Shown here in pieces: positions 48,386 to 59,592 of a stretch of 64,000 nt of DNA. The DNA is from Sequoia sempervirens (Eukaryota > Streptophyta > Pinopsida > Cupressales > Cupressaceae): NCBI GenBank assembly GCA_007258455.2, contig VDFB02000001.1, positions 13,563,918 to 13,627,917 of the forward strand, read 5' to 3'. The translations under genes were made by a program, and so were the position numbers. The notes beneath the pieces are model-generated. The model was not told the DNA's origin, did no database searches, and worked only from the letters and a program-made list of their open reading frames with translations. The first letter of the stretch is position 1; every line of letters begins with the position of its first letter.

Positions 48386-50120
48386 GTAAATCATTATATC
48401 CTATATCAGTAAAACCCCATATGGAACATGCGAAAAACCACCTAACGGGTTGTCTTCTATGGATTTTGTAGGGTATTTCTTGAATTTGGGTTGTGGCTTC
48501 TTAGTAACCTCAATAACCCTCAGTGTATCTATTTCAAAATAAATTTAAACCACTTTCAAACAAAGTTCTATGTGAAAATAGGGCAAAAAATGATTGTAAA
48601 TACCTTTTCTTTTGCTTGTCAAACTAGGGTTTGTGCGCCCCGATTCACAAATCACCTTGATCACTCCAAATCACTTCTTCTCTACTCTATTCCTTCTCAA
48701 ATGCTTTTGTAAATGAATTTGGTTAAGTAAAATCACTTTTAACCCTTCAAATCTGACCTAATTTTATATTGAATGCTTCAAACAATAAAGTCAGAAAACC
48801 TTTCGTTGTGTGCAGAGTCACCTTCAAGTGCTCCGCATATTTCCACATTATCATATTTTCTTCTACAATCTTCATCAATGGATCAAACATGTCGATCTAC
48901 ATCACATATATTTTTGCTAAGGCATTAACACCATTTTCTTTAGCAGGGGATAAAAGATGTTCATTAAAGCTCCCTCTAACCCAAAGCTCTAAACTTAGTT
49001 TCTGGAGGAAACATCTGCATTGTATATTGCTACAGATTCATCCTTAACCTCGATCTCTTCCTACCTTCTCCAAATATTATCCATCTCCTTTGTTTTTGCA
49101 AGATCAATATTTTGTATTGGTTCATTCTTCTTTACCAGATTATCCTTCATCATATTTATGATTTTGCAAAACTTACAAATGTCTTCAAGCCTATTGCAAT
49201 TGTGACATATAACATTTTTATGACTATTATTCCTTCCATTCATTCCATATCTGCATTGATTAGCTTTATGGCCAAATCCATATCATGTATAACAATATCC
49301 TTTGAAATATTGAACCATTCTACCATTGTTATAACTATTCATCATTTGACTTATGCACTCATTAGCTCTATGACCAAATTTCTTGCATGTAAAGCATTGA
49401 CCAGAAAAAGGTAGAACTTTCTAATTCATTCTGCTTCTAAATTAAATTGACTTATGTCCAAATTTATTGCAAGAATAACAAAAAACATTAAAATATGGGA
49501 ACCTTTTTGCATTTTGTTATCTAACTGGTGGTCTTCTAGCTTCATTCCTTTGATTGTGGATTTGCTTGTCATTGTTATTCTTTTTTGCATTTGGTGTCTA
49601 ATCTGATTTTGAACTTTCACCCTTTTCAAATCTTAAACCTTCTTTATCTTTAGAGCCTTTCTAATTTTCAATCATTTCATCAAGATTTGTAGAAATCATC
49701 TTTAATTTGTCTTCGCGACTTATTTCTTTCTCCAAATTTTATCTCAGATTCACAACTTCTTGTTCAAGCTTTGTACATTCTTTAGATTTTCTTTTCACCA
49801 TTGCATTCATACATTCCCCAACTCTTTTCTTTTCTTCAACTTGCACCTCTAGAGCAATGATAGTTTCATTTGCTTTCTTTAATTTTTCATTGAATTCCTT
49901 ATGAATTTCTCTGAATTTATTGATTTGATCTCTCAATTTTCTAATGCATTCATCTGCTTCTTTCATTTTTTCTTTTAGATCTCTATTTCCACCTTTAGTG
50001 CTTTCAATATCTTCAGGGTCAACTTTGAGTTCTCCATCTTTTTCAAGCATGCAATCTTCTTTTGTGAATTCAATAGTAGGAATCTCTTCCGGAGGAGTAG
50101 GTAGTCTTCTAACAGCCATG
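48386..50120 (-). pseudogene. Coiled-coil, zinc-knuckle gag-like ORF of the pol-less element
   Basis: Begins about 60 bp after the primer site with MAVRRLPTPPEEIP (50120). The next 120 residues are Lys/Glu-rich with heptad-like Leu/Ile spacing (DLKEKMKEADECIRKLRDQI), so probably a coiled coil. A row of CCHC knuckles follows: one with its last Cys changed to Phe (near 49470), one intact (CFTCKKFGHRANEC, 49355-49396), one with its second Cys turned into a stop (49253-49294), and a variant CHNCNRLEDICKFC near 49200. Stops and frameshifts are frequent. Multiple nucleic-acid-binding knuckles argue for an RNA-packaging role. The second ORF starts near the left end. Confidence 0.65.
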
Positions 50121-50172
50121 TGTTCAACCTCCAAGATCTTCCCAAAGTGGTTAAACTCCTTCCAAGGAACCA

Positions 50173-50186
50173 GGCTTTGATACCAA
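50173..50186 (-). other. Primer-binding site of the pol-less element
   Basis: On the minus strand TTGGTATCAAAGCC lies 1 bp inside the 5' LTR, the same sequence as in TRIM-2 and TRIM-3. Confidence 0.85.
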
Positions 50187-50187
50187 T

Positions 50188-51611
50188 TGTTGAACACCCA
50201 GAATACTAAGAGGGGGGGTGAATAAATATTCTTTTACACCATTCAAACATTTAAACATCCAATCAACTTAGTATATTCAATTATAGTAATGAAAGAAAGC
50301 ATGAAACACTCAACAATATCACATAACACATGAACACCATGATTTTTACGTTAAAAACCTAAAATGGGAAAAACCACTGTGAGGATTAGTTCACAATATA
50401 TTATAACTGGTTATAGTATATTTACAGATGTGCTCACTACAAGTGGACTCACTTTCCTAGTGGACTCACTACCCACTGAGAGAAAAAGAGATAGAAGAGA
50501 GTTTGTGGCTCAGAGCCTAGATTGAACTATTACAATTACATTTGACATACACATGAAATACAATTCTAATGAAGCTTTATAAACTGACTTTACACACTTC
50601 ATTTGATTATGATCTAACACTCTGATTTCCTCTGCATTCACATCACTCTAATACTCTACTCAAAATTCACAACTTAAATTCACATTGCTCTAATAGTATT
50701 CACTCAATTCGCATCATATTCATGTCTCACACTCATCAAAACAAAAAAAATGATCTAGCATACATATCTACTTCAAGCATAACTTAAATTAGGTTGGCTT
50801 GATTAGATGTATCATACAAGATATACAATATATAACTTTGTTGGCTCAAATCCTTCCACACACACCTCGCGCCAAGATTCAATTCTTAAACAATTTGAAA
50901 TAGGTATACATAGACCTATAATATCTACCACATAACTCTACAATACCTATTTTAACCTTTGTATTCCTTCACATCTATTAGGTCGGCACTGTAGAAGACC
51001 TAATACAAAAATTCCCCAACTATATACCTATATTTGAACACACGTACCTCAAAACATCATGCCAATTGGAATTCACAATATATTGACATCTTTACCAATA
51101 TCTCCTTAAGACCACAAATTCGAAATCCTATCCACAGAGAAGTGTGAACTCTCCTACTCATATGCACTGTACAGGAAATTATTGTAATTTTCCAAGTCAA
51201 ACTTATGTTATTCATATCTTTCAAACCAAAATCCAAAACAAGATGGAATTATAGAAATAGATACTTCTACCAACCAAATATATTATGCTATAACTACAGA
51301 GTTATGTTAATTTGAGGACCAATGCGGACCCAAAAACTAAATACTCTATACCCAAAAACACTAGTAAAAACACAGTCATTTTTCGTCATAGATGCCTTCA
51401 CTAGATCAAACCATCTTGTAAAAATTCTCTTCCACAAACATCAAAAAGAATGTTAGAATCAACCAAAATAGTCTACACCAAATTCTTCACACCAAGATGC
51501 AATGTTGATATCAATGACAATACTGTAGCACATAATAGTGTACCTTGTACTTATCCTAAATGCTCATGTTTCCAACAATAGCATCAATGACATCTCCTCA
51601 TTCTTCCAAAA
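50188..51611 (-). repeat. 5' LTR of the pol-less element (1,424 bp)
   Basis: On the minus strand it ends GGGTGTTCAACA next to the primer site; its outer start has decayed to TTTTGGAAGAATGAGG. Followed by the target copy ATTTC at 51612-51616. Confidence 0.88.
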
Positions 51612-51616
51612 ATTTC

Positions 51617-51940
51617 AACATCAACTAAACAAGAACCTCAATAAAATTTGAAAACCCTTGTAGGAGATATGCATCACATTGGTAGATTTTCATATGTAAA
51701 ACACAAAATTCTCCAACAAAATCTAGTATCTTTCCAAAACCAAACACTTTAGTGTTAATTAAACAACACATTATATTTGAGATGATTTTCCAAAAAAATA
51801 GACTATTTTTCCCACTTAAAATGATTGTCCAAGGTACTACTAGCATTAGAAAACCATGTCTAATAAGCATCAATTGTGCATTGTCTTCCTAGGCAAACCT
51901 TGCCACTCCTTTTTTTTGCTCACTCAAAATAGTGTTGGAA
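51617..51940. other. Unassigned spacer
   Basis: Sequence between two complete elements. Joined to 55735 it would be the pre-insertion site of the mini-copia. No gene recognised. Confidence 0.4.
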
Positions 51941-51945
51941 CTTTA

Positions 51946-52277
51946 TGTAGAAGTTGAAAAACCAACTTCACAGTCCCCAAGAATCACTTGCAAGCAATCA
52001 CCTATCACATGCAATAGATATTCATAACAAAAAGGAAGAGATGTTTTGTAAACCCTCGGAGCCAATATGTGCAAGTAAAAACTAGAATGACGATTATTGA
52101 AAGTAATTTTTTTACAAATAATACAAAATTCTTCAAAAAGGAAATCATGCACAACCCTAATCTTATCTTGAGCAAAAAGATAGCTCAACTAGATAAGGAT
52201 AAGAATTAACCTAGGAAATAAAATATGCCTAAGTAAACTTATGCTAAAGTGTAATTAAATAATTAATTACACCAACA
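51946..52277 (-). repeat. 3' LTR of the mini-copia
   Basis: On the minus strand it starts TGTTGGTGTAATTAATTA and ends TTTCAACTTCTACA. The purine tract TTATGGGGAGG (52278-52288) adjoins it. Confidence 0.94.
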
Positions 52278-52378
52278 CCTCCCCATAAGTGCAACTTAGG
52301 GAGAAGAAAATTATTATGCAAGAGATGATTCCCGGCAACAAGGCCTGATCAAGTATTCATTTAAAAATGCAATGCAAA

Positions 52379-52680
52379 CTAAATCAAATGGGGTAAAGCA
52401 GAAAACCACATGGGAACAAAACTCCTCCCCAAAATAGAATGCAATAAACTAAGTGATGAAAGATGGAGGACTCCATAAGACCCCCCAAGGACACCATCCA
52501 TCACAAAGATACATGAAAGAACCCCCCCCCCATAAGAGAGGAAGAAAGAGGCCACATAGCCCCCCAAAATGAAGTAGCTCCAATAAGACTGAAGAAACCA
52601 CATCTCCTGAAAGTAGTGAGAGGGAAGAAGCCAAAAGAAAGCAATCTCTGAAAGTGAAGTGGGTGTAGCCCAAGATGTCT
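52379..52680 (-). other. G-rich 3' module shared with the tandem family
   Basis: Minus-strand sequence with three G runs (near 52560, 52525 and 52485) separated by CTCTCTTATG-like and ATGATGGATG-like blocks. It aligns by eye with 1370-1560, 11735-11900 and 14597-14760, which lie at the same place upstream of the LTRs of the tandem family. Confidence 0.6.
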
Positions 52681-52903
52681 CCATAGAAGTAGGTGTGACC
52701 TCAACCAATGAAGAAGTCAAAGTAGGTGAAGACTCAAGAGTAGCCTCTAGAGATGGAAGACCAACAAGATCCTGTTGCACTGAAACAAAAGAAGCCGCAT
52801 CGGTAGACACAACAATAGCAATAGGAGGGGGAGGAGATGGAATGGAAGGCTTGAGAATAGGATCTAAAGTGAGAACACCAATTTTCAAGAAGCCAAATCT
52901 CTC

Positions 52904-53325
52904 CTATGAATGATGATGCACACTAGAAGTGTGAGGAACAGCTATAGGAACATAAACACCATTAGTAGAAAAATTGGTAAAGGAATATAACCGAGATGAG
53001 TGATCCACTATCCCAGTAGCAATAACTGCTCTACTCTCCAAGTCTCTGATAATAACTGAATTAGGTGTGAACTCCAAAAATCTCCCAATGCCTCCATGTG
53101 TGATATGATAAATGGAAAGAAGGTTGTTTTTCAAGTGAGGGACACACAAGACATCCTGAAAGGAGTGGTCCCCAAAACTAATAGACCCCTTCCCTATAAC
53201 ACTCATGTAATTGTTGTTTCCCATCAAAATGGGAGACATAGTGCAAGGCTCAAAGGAAGTGAACACAATTTGTGAAGATGCCATATGATGAGATGCTCCT
53301 GAATCTAGAAGCCATTTCCTTGATC
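52904..53325 (-). pseudogene. Mini-copia protease and start of the pre-integrase region
   Basis: The retropepsin active site is intact: KWLLDSGASHHM with DSGA at 53294-53305. The frame continues through FEPCTMSPILMGNNNY, QDVLCVPHLKNNLLSIY and SSRLYSFTNF, the usual copia protease to pre-integrase order. Near 52900 an ERFGFLKIG-like end is joined to a Pro/Ser/Thr-rich tail, which marks the internal deletion. Gag and protease frames differ by one base near 53333, most simply a single-base insertion in decay. Confidence 0.8.
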
Positions 53326-54323
53326 CAACCTAAAGAAGCACAAAGAGCATGTCCCTTCATATCTGATGAAGTATGTAAAATAGTTGTGCCTGTGTTATGT
53401 TGTTCTGAAGAAGAAGAATGAGGAGAAGAAGATGATGCAGACATCCTAGAAGGAAAATCAATATGATTTTTTTGAAGAAGATGCTTCAGCTCATCAATGT
53501 CCTTCTTGTAGCAATTATGTTTTGCATGTCCTTCTCTCTTGCAATATGCACGTGTAGTCTTCTCCTTCCTACATGATTTCCCCTTAGAAGAGGAGGATGA
53601 ATCAGAGGACTCCTTTTGCTGCTCATGAGGTTTGGAATCCTTTTGTTTCTGTTTCTTTCCTTTTCCTATAGAAGCCTTCTGATCTTTGGGATCCTGTGAG
53701 GCAATAAGTGCCTGTGATGAGGAAGAAGGTTTCACTGTGCCCATGCTAGCTAACTTAGCTTTCTCTCAAGTGAGAGATGAATAAAATTCATCAAGAGATG
53801 GCATAGTGAATCTTGTATCAAGTGCATCCCTAGTGGCATAAAAGGTAGATACAAAAATTGAATAATCTAGTCCAAGCTTAGAAAGAATGGACAATATCAA
53901 CTGAGAGTCTTCCTTCTGAACACCACACTATGACAACTACAATCTAAGAGACTTGAGTTTGGTGAAAACCTCTTGGATGTTATCAAAATCCCTAGGATTT
54001 AAGCCAATAAGCCCATTCTCTAACTGAAACCCTCTCATAGTATCCTACTTCCCAAACAAAGACTCTAAAGTAGTCCAGATCTCATTGGGTGTAGTGCAAG
54101 ACTCAATATGAAAAAGAAGGTCAAATGAAAGAGATAGATATAATGTACCATAAGCTTCATCACACCTATTAAACCATTTTCTCTTTTCAGTAGCACCTGT
54201 AGGTTCAATTTGTGTACCCATGGTTACCCTGTACAACCCTTTGTGTTTCAAATCAATCCCCATTTGTTTTTTCCATCCAAAATAGTTAAATGGAGTAAGG
54301 GGTGCAATATTATGTGTATTCAT
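53250..54323 (-). pseudogene. Mini-copia gag
   Basis: Likely ATG at 54323 (MNTHNIAPLTPFNYFGWKKQ), beginning with the small gag domain in which Tyr/Phe and Trp follow the first dozen residues. TTPNEIWTTLESLFGK precedes a TAG near 54045. Downstream, a Ser/Lys-rich linker leads to a knuckle near 53500-53560, where the first Cys is Arg (CGT for TGT) and YCKREGHAKHNC remains. Several stops (mostly TAG and TGA). It would bind element RNA; it is now broken. Confidence 0.8.
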
Positions 54324-54338
54324 GATAGAAAACAACAA

Positions 54339-55382
54339 TTTATACTCTCAAATAAATAAAAAATGCTCGTTGATCTCAAAAAAATAGCCTGATTGCATGC
54401 TTCCCAAGAAAATAACTAAAAAGGTAAAGTCTGAGATCAAACAGGAATATCAAATACCTAGTAAAAAAATATGAATAAACAGGCTTGAGATCTATGTAGA
54501 GCACTGAAGTAGCTTTCCAATGCCTATTTTTTTTCAAAAAACGAAGTCAGGATGCAAAAGTTACGCCTCCCGGAGTGAAAACAACAACTTTTGGCTTTGA
54601 CAGGCGAAAAAAGCATCAAAACTACTAAATTAGGAAATCAAACCTCCACCACTAGATAGAGTGTCAAACCAAATTTTCGATGATATCTTGTTTTCAAAAA
54701 AAATCCTTTGTTTTCCCAAATTATGAGAAAATGAAAAAAAGGCTTGTAAAAAGGCCTTTGCAGCACTAATTAGGTGCAAAAAATTAGCACCTTCTCCTTC
54801 AACTCCTAGTTGCACATAAAACTATCTGCAATAGAAAAAATCTATTGGGGCTAAGGAATGAAGTGCTTGGTCATGGATGTGACCACCTGGGAGCAAAAGA
54901 GGGCCCGAGGGCTAGCTCCCAGTCGCAATAGGACCGCCAGCTAGTGTTTCTGGGGCTGCTCATCCAATAAAATTGTGGGCTCGGTGCTTGGAGCTATAGC
55001 AAGTGGTGGAGCGGTGATTTTGGCCAGCAGTAGTGGTGGGTGGGAAGCCATCAAGCTGAGTAGTGGTGTAAAAATCAAATGAAATTTTTGATTTTTTTAT
55101 TATTTTTTTAATTTTTCCAACCTTGATCTGTGTGCCCTGGGGCTGTACAACCTTGGGGTTAAAAAAAAATATCTTTTTTCAACTTTCTCCAAAATCGACG
55201 AAATGAAAAGTGTTTTTGGGGCTTTTGGGCTCTTTGAACGCAATGGCAACATCTATTTGCCCCAAAAATGCACAAAAAATTAGGCTACCCCCAAATCTAC
55301 AAAAAATCAGCCTGGCTTCAAACCCTTGCACAAAAAAAGACGTGAGAGAATATCTTCAAATCACGAACAGGAAGCAACAGGT
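54339..55382 (-). other. Mini-copia 5' leader with GC-richer patch
   Basis: About 1 kb between primer site and gag. 54840-55070 is clearly richer in G and C than the rest of the window. No ORF is supported. It may hold a packaging signal, by position only. Confidence 0.45.
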
Positions 55383-55398
55383 TTGGAGCTCTGAACCA
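55383..55398 (-). other. Primer-binding site of the mini-copia
   Basis: On the minus strand TGGTTCAGAGCTCCAA directly follows the 5' LTR; the first 11 bases differ from TGGTATCAGAGC by a small change after TGGT. Confidence 0.8.
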
Positions 55399-55729
55399 TG
55401 TAGAAGTTGAAAAACCAACTTCACAGTCCCCAAGAATCACCTGCAAGCAATCACCTATCACATGCAATAGATATTCAAAAAAAAAGGAAGAGATGTTATG
55501 TAAACCCTCAGAGCCAATATGTGCAAGCAAAAACCAGAATGATGATTATTGAAAGTAATTGTTTTACAAATAATACAAAAGCCTTCAAAAAGGTAATCAT
55601 GCACAACCCTGATCTTATCTTTAGCAAAAAGACAGCTCAACTAGATAAGGATAAGAATTAACCTAGGAAATAAAATATGCCTACGTAAACTTATGCTAAA
55701 GTGTAATTAAATAATTAATTACACCAACA
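55399..55729 (-). repeat. 5' LTR of the mini-copia
   Basis: Same ends as the 3' LTR (TGTTGGTG...CTTCTACA), one base shorter in an A run. Confidence 0.94.
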
Positions 55730-55927
55730 CTTTAAACATCTCAATGAACTGAGCATTCACTCTAGCCTATTCATACTTATAAAGGAGATGAAACATCTTG
55801 GAGGATAGGTTTTTGCATTTTTTCGGAGACCTTGTTTCATATATGTTATGTTCTACTTAATGAGTGTGGATTTATAAGCACCAAACTATCGATGATCAAC
55901 TACATAGAGCAGTATACCTATAAAAGA

Positions 55928-58192
55928 TGGAGCATTTTGGTGGTTGCTCTACCATTCTTTTAATTGACTCAATCCAATAGTCTTGAATGAAAACCATATC
56001 ATTGTATGCATAAAATTTGCATAGAACTAACCATTGATGCAACTTTGGCACAACCGTCACATTGTACACAATTTTGCACCCACAAGGTTACAATCCATCC
56101 CAAATGAATTTTTGGAGCCTTTTATTGAATATTGAAAATCTAGAGCCAAGATTGGTGAATTGAAGGCTTATCTAGTCTCAGTCTAGTGCATCTTTATCTC
56201 CCAAAGCGTGTATCGTGCAATTCCTAGTAGAAATTTTGATTATTCTTTGCAAAACCTAATGATGATTGCTTAGAGTCCAAAATCATTTTATATAAAGGAT
56301 AATAATTTATTGTAGTTGCTATTACCCTTGTTAACAATGTTGTCAAAGAAATTGGTATTCTCATCAACAAGGTTAGCTCTAGGCCCTTTAAATTGCTACT
56401 GTACACAGTCATCAATGTCAAACGACAACAAGAAACTATTATGCATTTAGAAAACAATCCACCTTTTGTGTCAGTAATTTCAATCAAGCATGGAAGTTAC
56501 AAATGAGTTCTCGTTAAGATGGCATGGGCTCTAATAATTTAGTAAATTTCAAGGAATTACTTATCTAGGACAGTAGTTCACATTCGTAGCATTAAATGAT
56601 AGGGTTTGATATTTACCATAATTTCAAGGGTAAGGTCACCACAAGCCTTTATATCTCCTTTATCTTTACATTTTAAAGTTTGTGAGAATTCAAGGCAATG
56701 TATATGTGAAAATAATGACACAAGAGGATCATCTTTGTACAAGATTATTAATAACAACTCTCATCCCACCCCTTCAGATGACTTATTTTCTTTGGTACAC
56801 TCAATCTTGCTTTTCTCGGGCTACTACATGCAATAAACGGTATCATTGTTTGTAAGACTCACCCTAGGTTTATGCTTTTTTATTTACCTTATGTATACCC
56901 AATATTGATTCTTATCTCCTTGGTGCCTTTGCACTTCCTATAGCTACATTGCTACATATTTTGACCACTCTAGAAAAAAAAAATCAATATTTTGTTTACA
57001 CAATAGTGCACAATTGTTAGTCACACAATATTTAAAAGACAATTTTTTCCAATTAACCCTTCAAGGCCATCATAGAACTTCTATAACACTTCTAAAATTC
57101 ATTTTATTGATTTAAAAATTTAGTACAATAACTTACTTTTCTTATCTACTTGGTTGTACATACTTGTGACAAATACATAACAAAAATTCCAATGTCATAC
57201 ATGACCCTTAAGAGGTGTACTTGCACAAAAGTGTGAGTAAATAGCACAGCAAAAATTCAAAGTAAGAAATTAAAAATATGGCAGAAGGCATTTAAACTTC
57301 CTTAGATCTATATGGGTATGTCATTTTCCCCTAGGATGAGTTCCAATTTATACTAACTCAATCATATTACCATTTTTTAATAAGGAAAATCTACTCTTTC
57401 CAAACATGCTAACAAGTTTATCTCTAGCCAATTCAAGAATACCCTTGTGCATTCTTGTACCTACTTCATTCCTATATTGCTCAGTAATTGTCATGATTAA
57501 CTCTCAATTCTTGGGTTAGTGTAGAGTCTTGACTCATTTCATTTGGTAAAATAAATTGTATAGCATACATAATTACAACAATTGATCTAAAATCAACATT
57601 AAATTTTTGAATGAATAAGAATGCATTGAAATGAGATCCATAATAAATTTATTATCATTATATCAAGACATAGAGTAAAAATTTGGAAGTCAAAAATAAC
57701 AAAATAGAACACAACCCCTTATTTACAAAGGCTTTTGTGGCCCATGATTAGGTTAACTAATTTGGAAGGTAATTGTCAATTTTCTTGTGGATTTCATCCT
57801 CATTCATGACCTTGTTTAGTATATTCATCATTATCCAACAATTAAATCTTATTGCATGATTATTATAACTAAATAACTTTTTTGAATTGTTCCACAAGGA
57901 TGCAAACCCAAGAGTTTGGTTGACATTCCCAACATCTTGAGGACTTAAGGACTTGGAGAGGGCATACCCTTTTACAAATACTAGACAAAATACTCCATAT
58001 AGTGAAAAAAATTAAAATTAAAATAACTCTTACAAGAAAAATGCTAAAAAACGTTAAAAGCTCAAAGGTGGAGAGAATTCATTGAAAACCAACAATTCCT
58101 ATTTACTTTTCAAAATTCCAACTAGATTTTAATTTGTTTGAGTCATTTTATCCTCAAAATTTTGAAAAATTTATGTTATCTCAAAAACTACA
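55928..58192 (-). repeat. Probable 3' LTR of a minus-strand gypsy element (about 2.27 kb)
   Basis: 55928-56884 is repeated in the same orientation at 59593-60544 (shared runs such as TGATAGGGTTTGAT and CATGCTTTTTTATTTACC). On the minus strand the probable start is TGTAG at 58192, directly after the purine tract TTTTAGGGGGA (58193-58203). The repeat match stops at 56884 only because the right copy is cut at 60545 by another insertion. The LTR call is therefore partly inferred. Confidence 0.55.
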
Positions 58193-58864
58193 TCCCCCTA
58201 AAAACTTGAAGAAACATTATTTATTGCTTGTCCAATGCTTATCTTGTACCAACTAATGAATGATATGAAATCTAAAACTACTTTTTGTTTAAGAAATACT
58301 TAGCATTGTCATCCAATTTGTTGTAAACACATATACATTTTGATATCTCCTAATAAATGCTTATTTCATCTTTTATATCTCCTAGTTGTTGTTGCTAACT
58401 TATGGATAAATGTAATAATCCTTAGATAATAGTGTTTTCTTTTTATTTTTTGGTTACTTGGAATCTTGAATCAATATCTTTGAGATGTGTCGGATTGTTA
58501 ACAATTGACATATGTGTGTAAATATATGTACACATAATCTTAGGATCCTCCACATATGGCCTCCTACTTTCATGGTGAGATTTATTCTCTTTGTACCTTT
58601 CATCTCTACCTCTTTGTCAATTATGCATATCTCAAACTTTTTTTCAACTTTTTTTCTACAATTAGGGTCATATGATATTATTCTATTGTCTAGATACTTA
58701 ATATACTCAACTCTTCCTAAATTGACTCTCTCAAACCATTCATGAATCTCACCACTTTCTTCATTCCATCAAGATGTCTTCAACATATTATTAGTCTATA
58801 GTATTATACGATGGTCTTTCACAATTATATATTTTTGCTTTAGATTGTACAATTCCTTTAATAG
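58193..58864 (-). other. Decayed gypsy interior, pol missing
   Basis: Short minus-strand frames continue from gag, but no protease, RT or integrase motif is readable before the purine tract. Confidence 0.4.
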
Positions 58865-59310
58865 CTATAATGGATAATTTGCAAAAATGAACTTAGATTT
58901 TAGTTTCTTCACCATTTTGTTACATCTCCCAATACTAGGTTTACCTTTCCTATTTCTTTCTAGTTGAAATTTCTTCCACCAAATGGTGGCATTACCCTTC
59001 AATTTAGTTTTCATAGATTTTAACCTATTTGGGTCCTCAATATCTTTATACTCAAAATTTACTTCTAAATCATTTATCCAATCAATCAAATATTTTGAAT
59101 TTAAACTACCAAAAAAATTGGAATATCTACTCTCACTATCTTACCAAACTTGATATAGCTTTCAACATATTTTCTTCCTTGTCTTCTCCTTCACTTTTTC
59201 TTTGCTCAATAGGTCTAACTTCTTGTTCTCTATCACTTTCATCATCTCTATGGTTAGAATCTCTTATGTGGTCCTCTTCAAAGCATCCATCTAGATCTTC
59301 ATAGCCTTCA
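58865..59310 (-). pseudogene. Ty3/gypsy gag (minus strand)
   Basis: The open stretch 59089-58865 reads IDWINDLEVNFEYKDIEDP, TKLKGNATIWWKKFQ and KMVKKLKSKFIFANYPL, the capsid core of gypsy gag. Upstream fragments (near 59310: MKAMKI, then an acidic run) look like its N-terminus with stops. It is the same gag type as 17511-17870. Its minus orientation fits the flanking repeats serving as LTRs. Confidence 0.75.
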
Positions 59311-59592
59311 TTGTCTCAAACATCTATTACATCCTTCCAAAAACATTAACAATACCACATCCTCTCTAGGGAAACATATTGGATTTAGTGTAATATGCCT
59401 CAAGTTGATGATCTATTCACAATCACTCTTGCGAATTGTTCAACAATTAGCACTTTTCTTACAAGATTACTATGGACTACCTCAACTCAGTGATTTGTTT
59501 ACAACCAGTTCAAGTCATAGGTATCTTCTACCCAACACTCACCTACTAGTAGATTCACAACATTCTCTATCTTTTAATCTACCTACAAAACA

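Larger units (their letters stand above)
35667..51611 (-). mobile_element. Complete pol-less LTR element with gag-like and unknown ORFs
   Basis: LTRs at 35667-37085 (3') and 50188-51611 (5') are in the same orientation; ATTTC occurs on both sides (35662-35666 and 51612-51616) as an exact target duplication. The primer site is at 50173-50186 and the purine tract at 37086-37096. Subtracting three inserts (TRIM-3, a solo LTR, a copia element) leaves about 8.0 kb. The interior encodes a coiled-coil/zinc-knuckle protein and a second unknown ORF; no protease, RT or integrase of its own was found. LTRs differ at roughly 14 percent over the first 215 bases checked, so it is older than the mini-copia at 51946. 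Confidence 0.9.
51946..55729 (-). mobile_element. Complete non-autonomous mini-copia, 3,784 bp
   Basis: LTRs of 332 and 331 bp (51946-52277 and 55399-55729) differ at about 17 sites (about 95 percent identical). An exact target duplication CTTTA flanks it (51941-51945 and 55730-55734). Minus-strand order: 5' LTR, primer site, a leader of about 1 kb, gag, protease, an abrupt jump in the pre-integrase region near 52900, then a short tail, purine tract and 3' LTR. Integrase, RT and RNase H are missing. It is the youngest insertion in the window that can be dated from two complete LTRs. Confidence 0.95.

Noticed and set aside
53250..53333. Programmed gag-protease frameshift in the mini-copia
   Set aside because: A single extra base near 53333 explains the phase change, the copy is decayed throughout, and copia elements normally use one frame.
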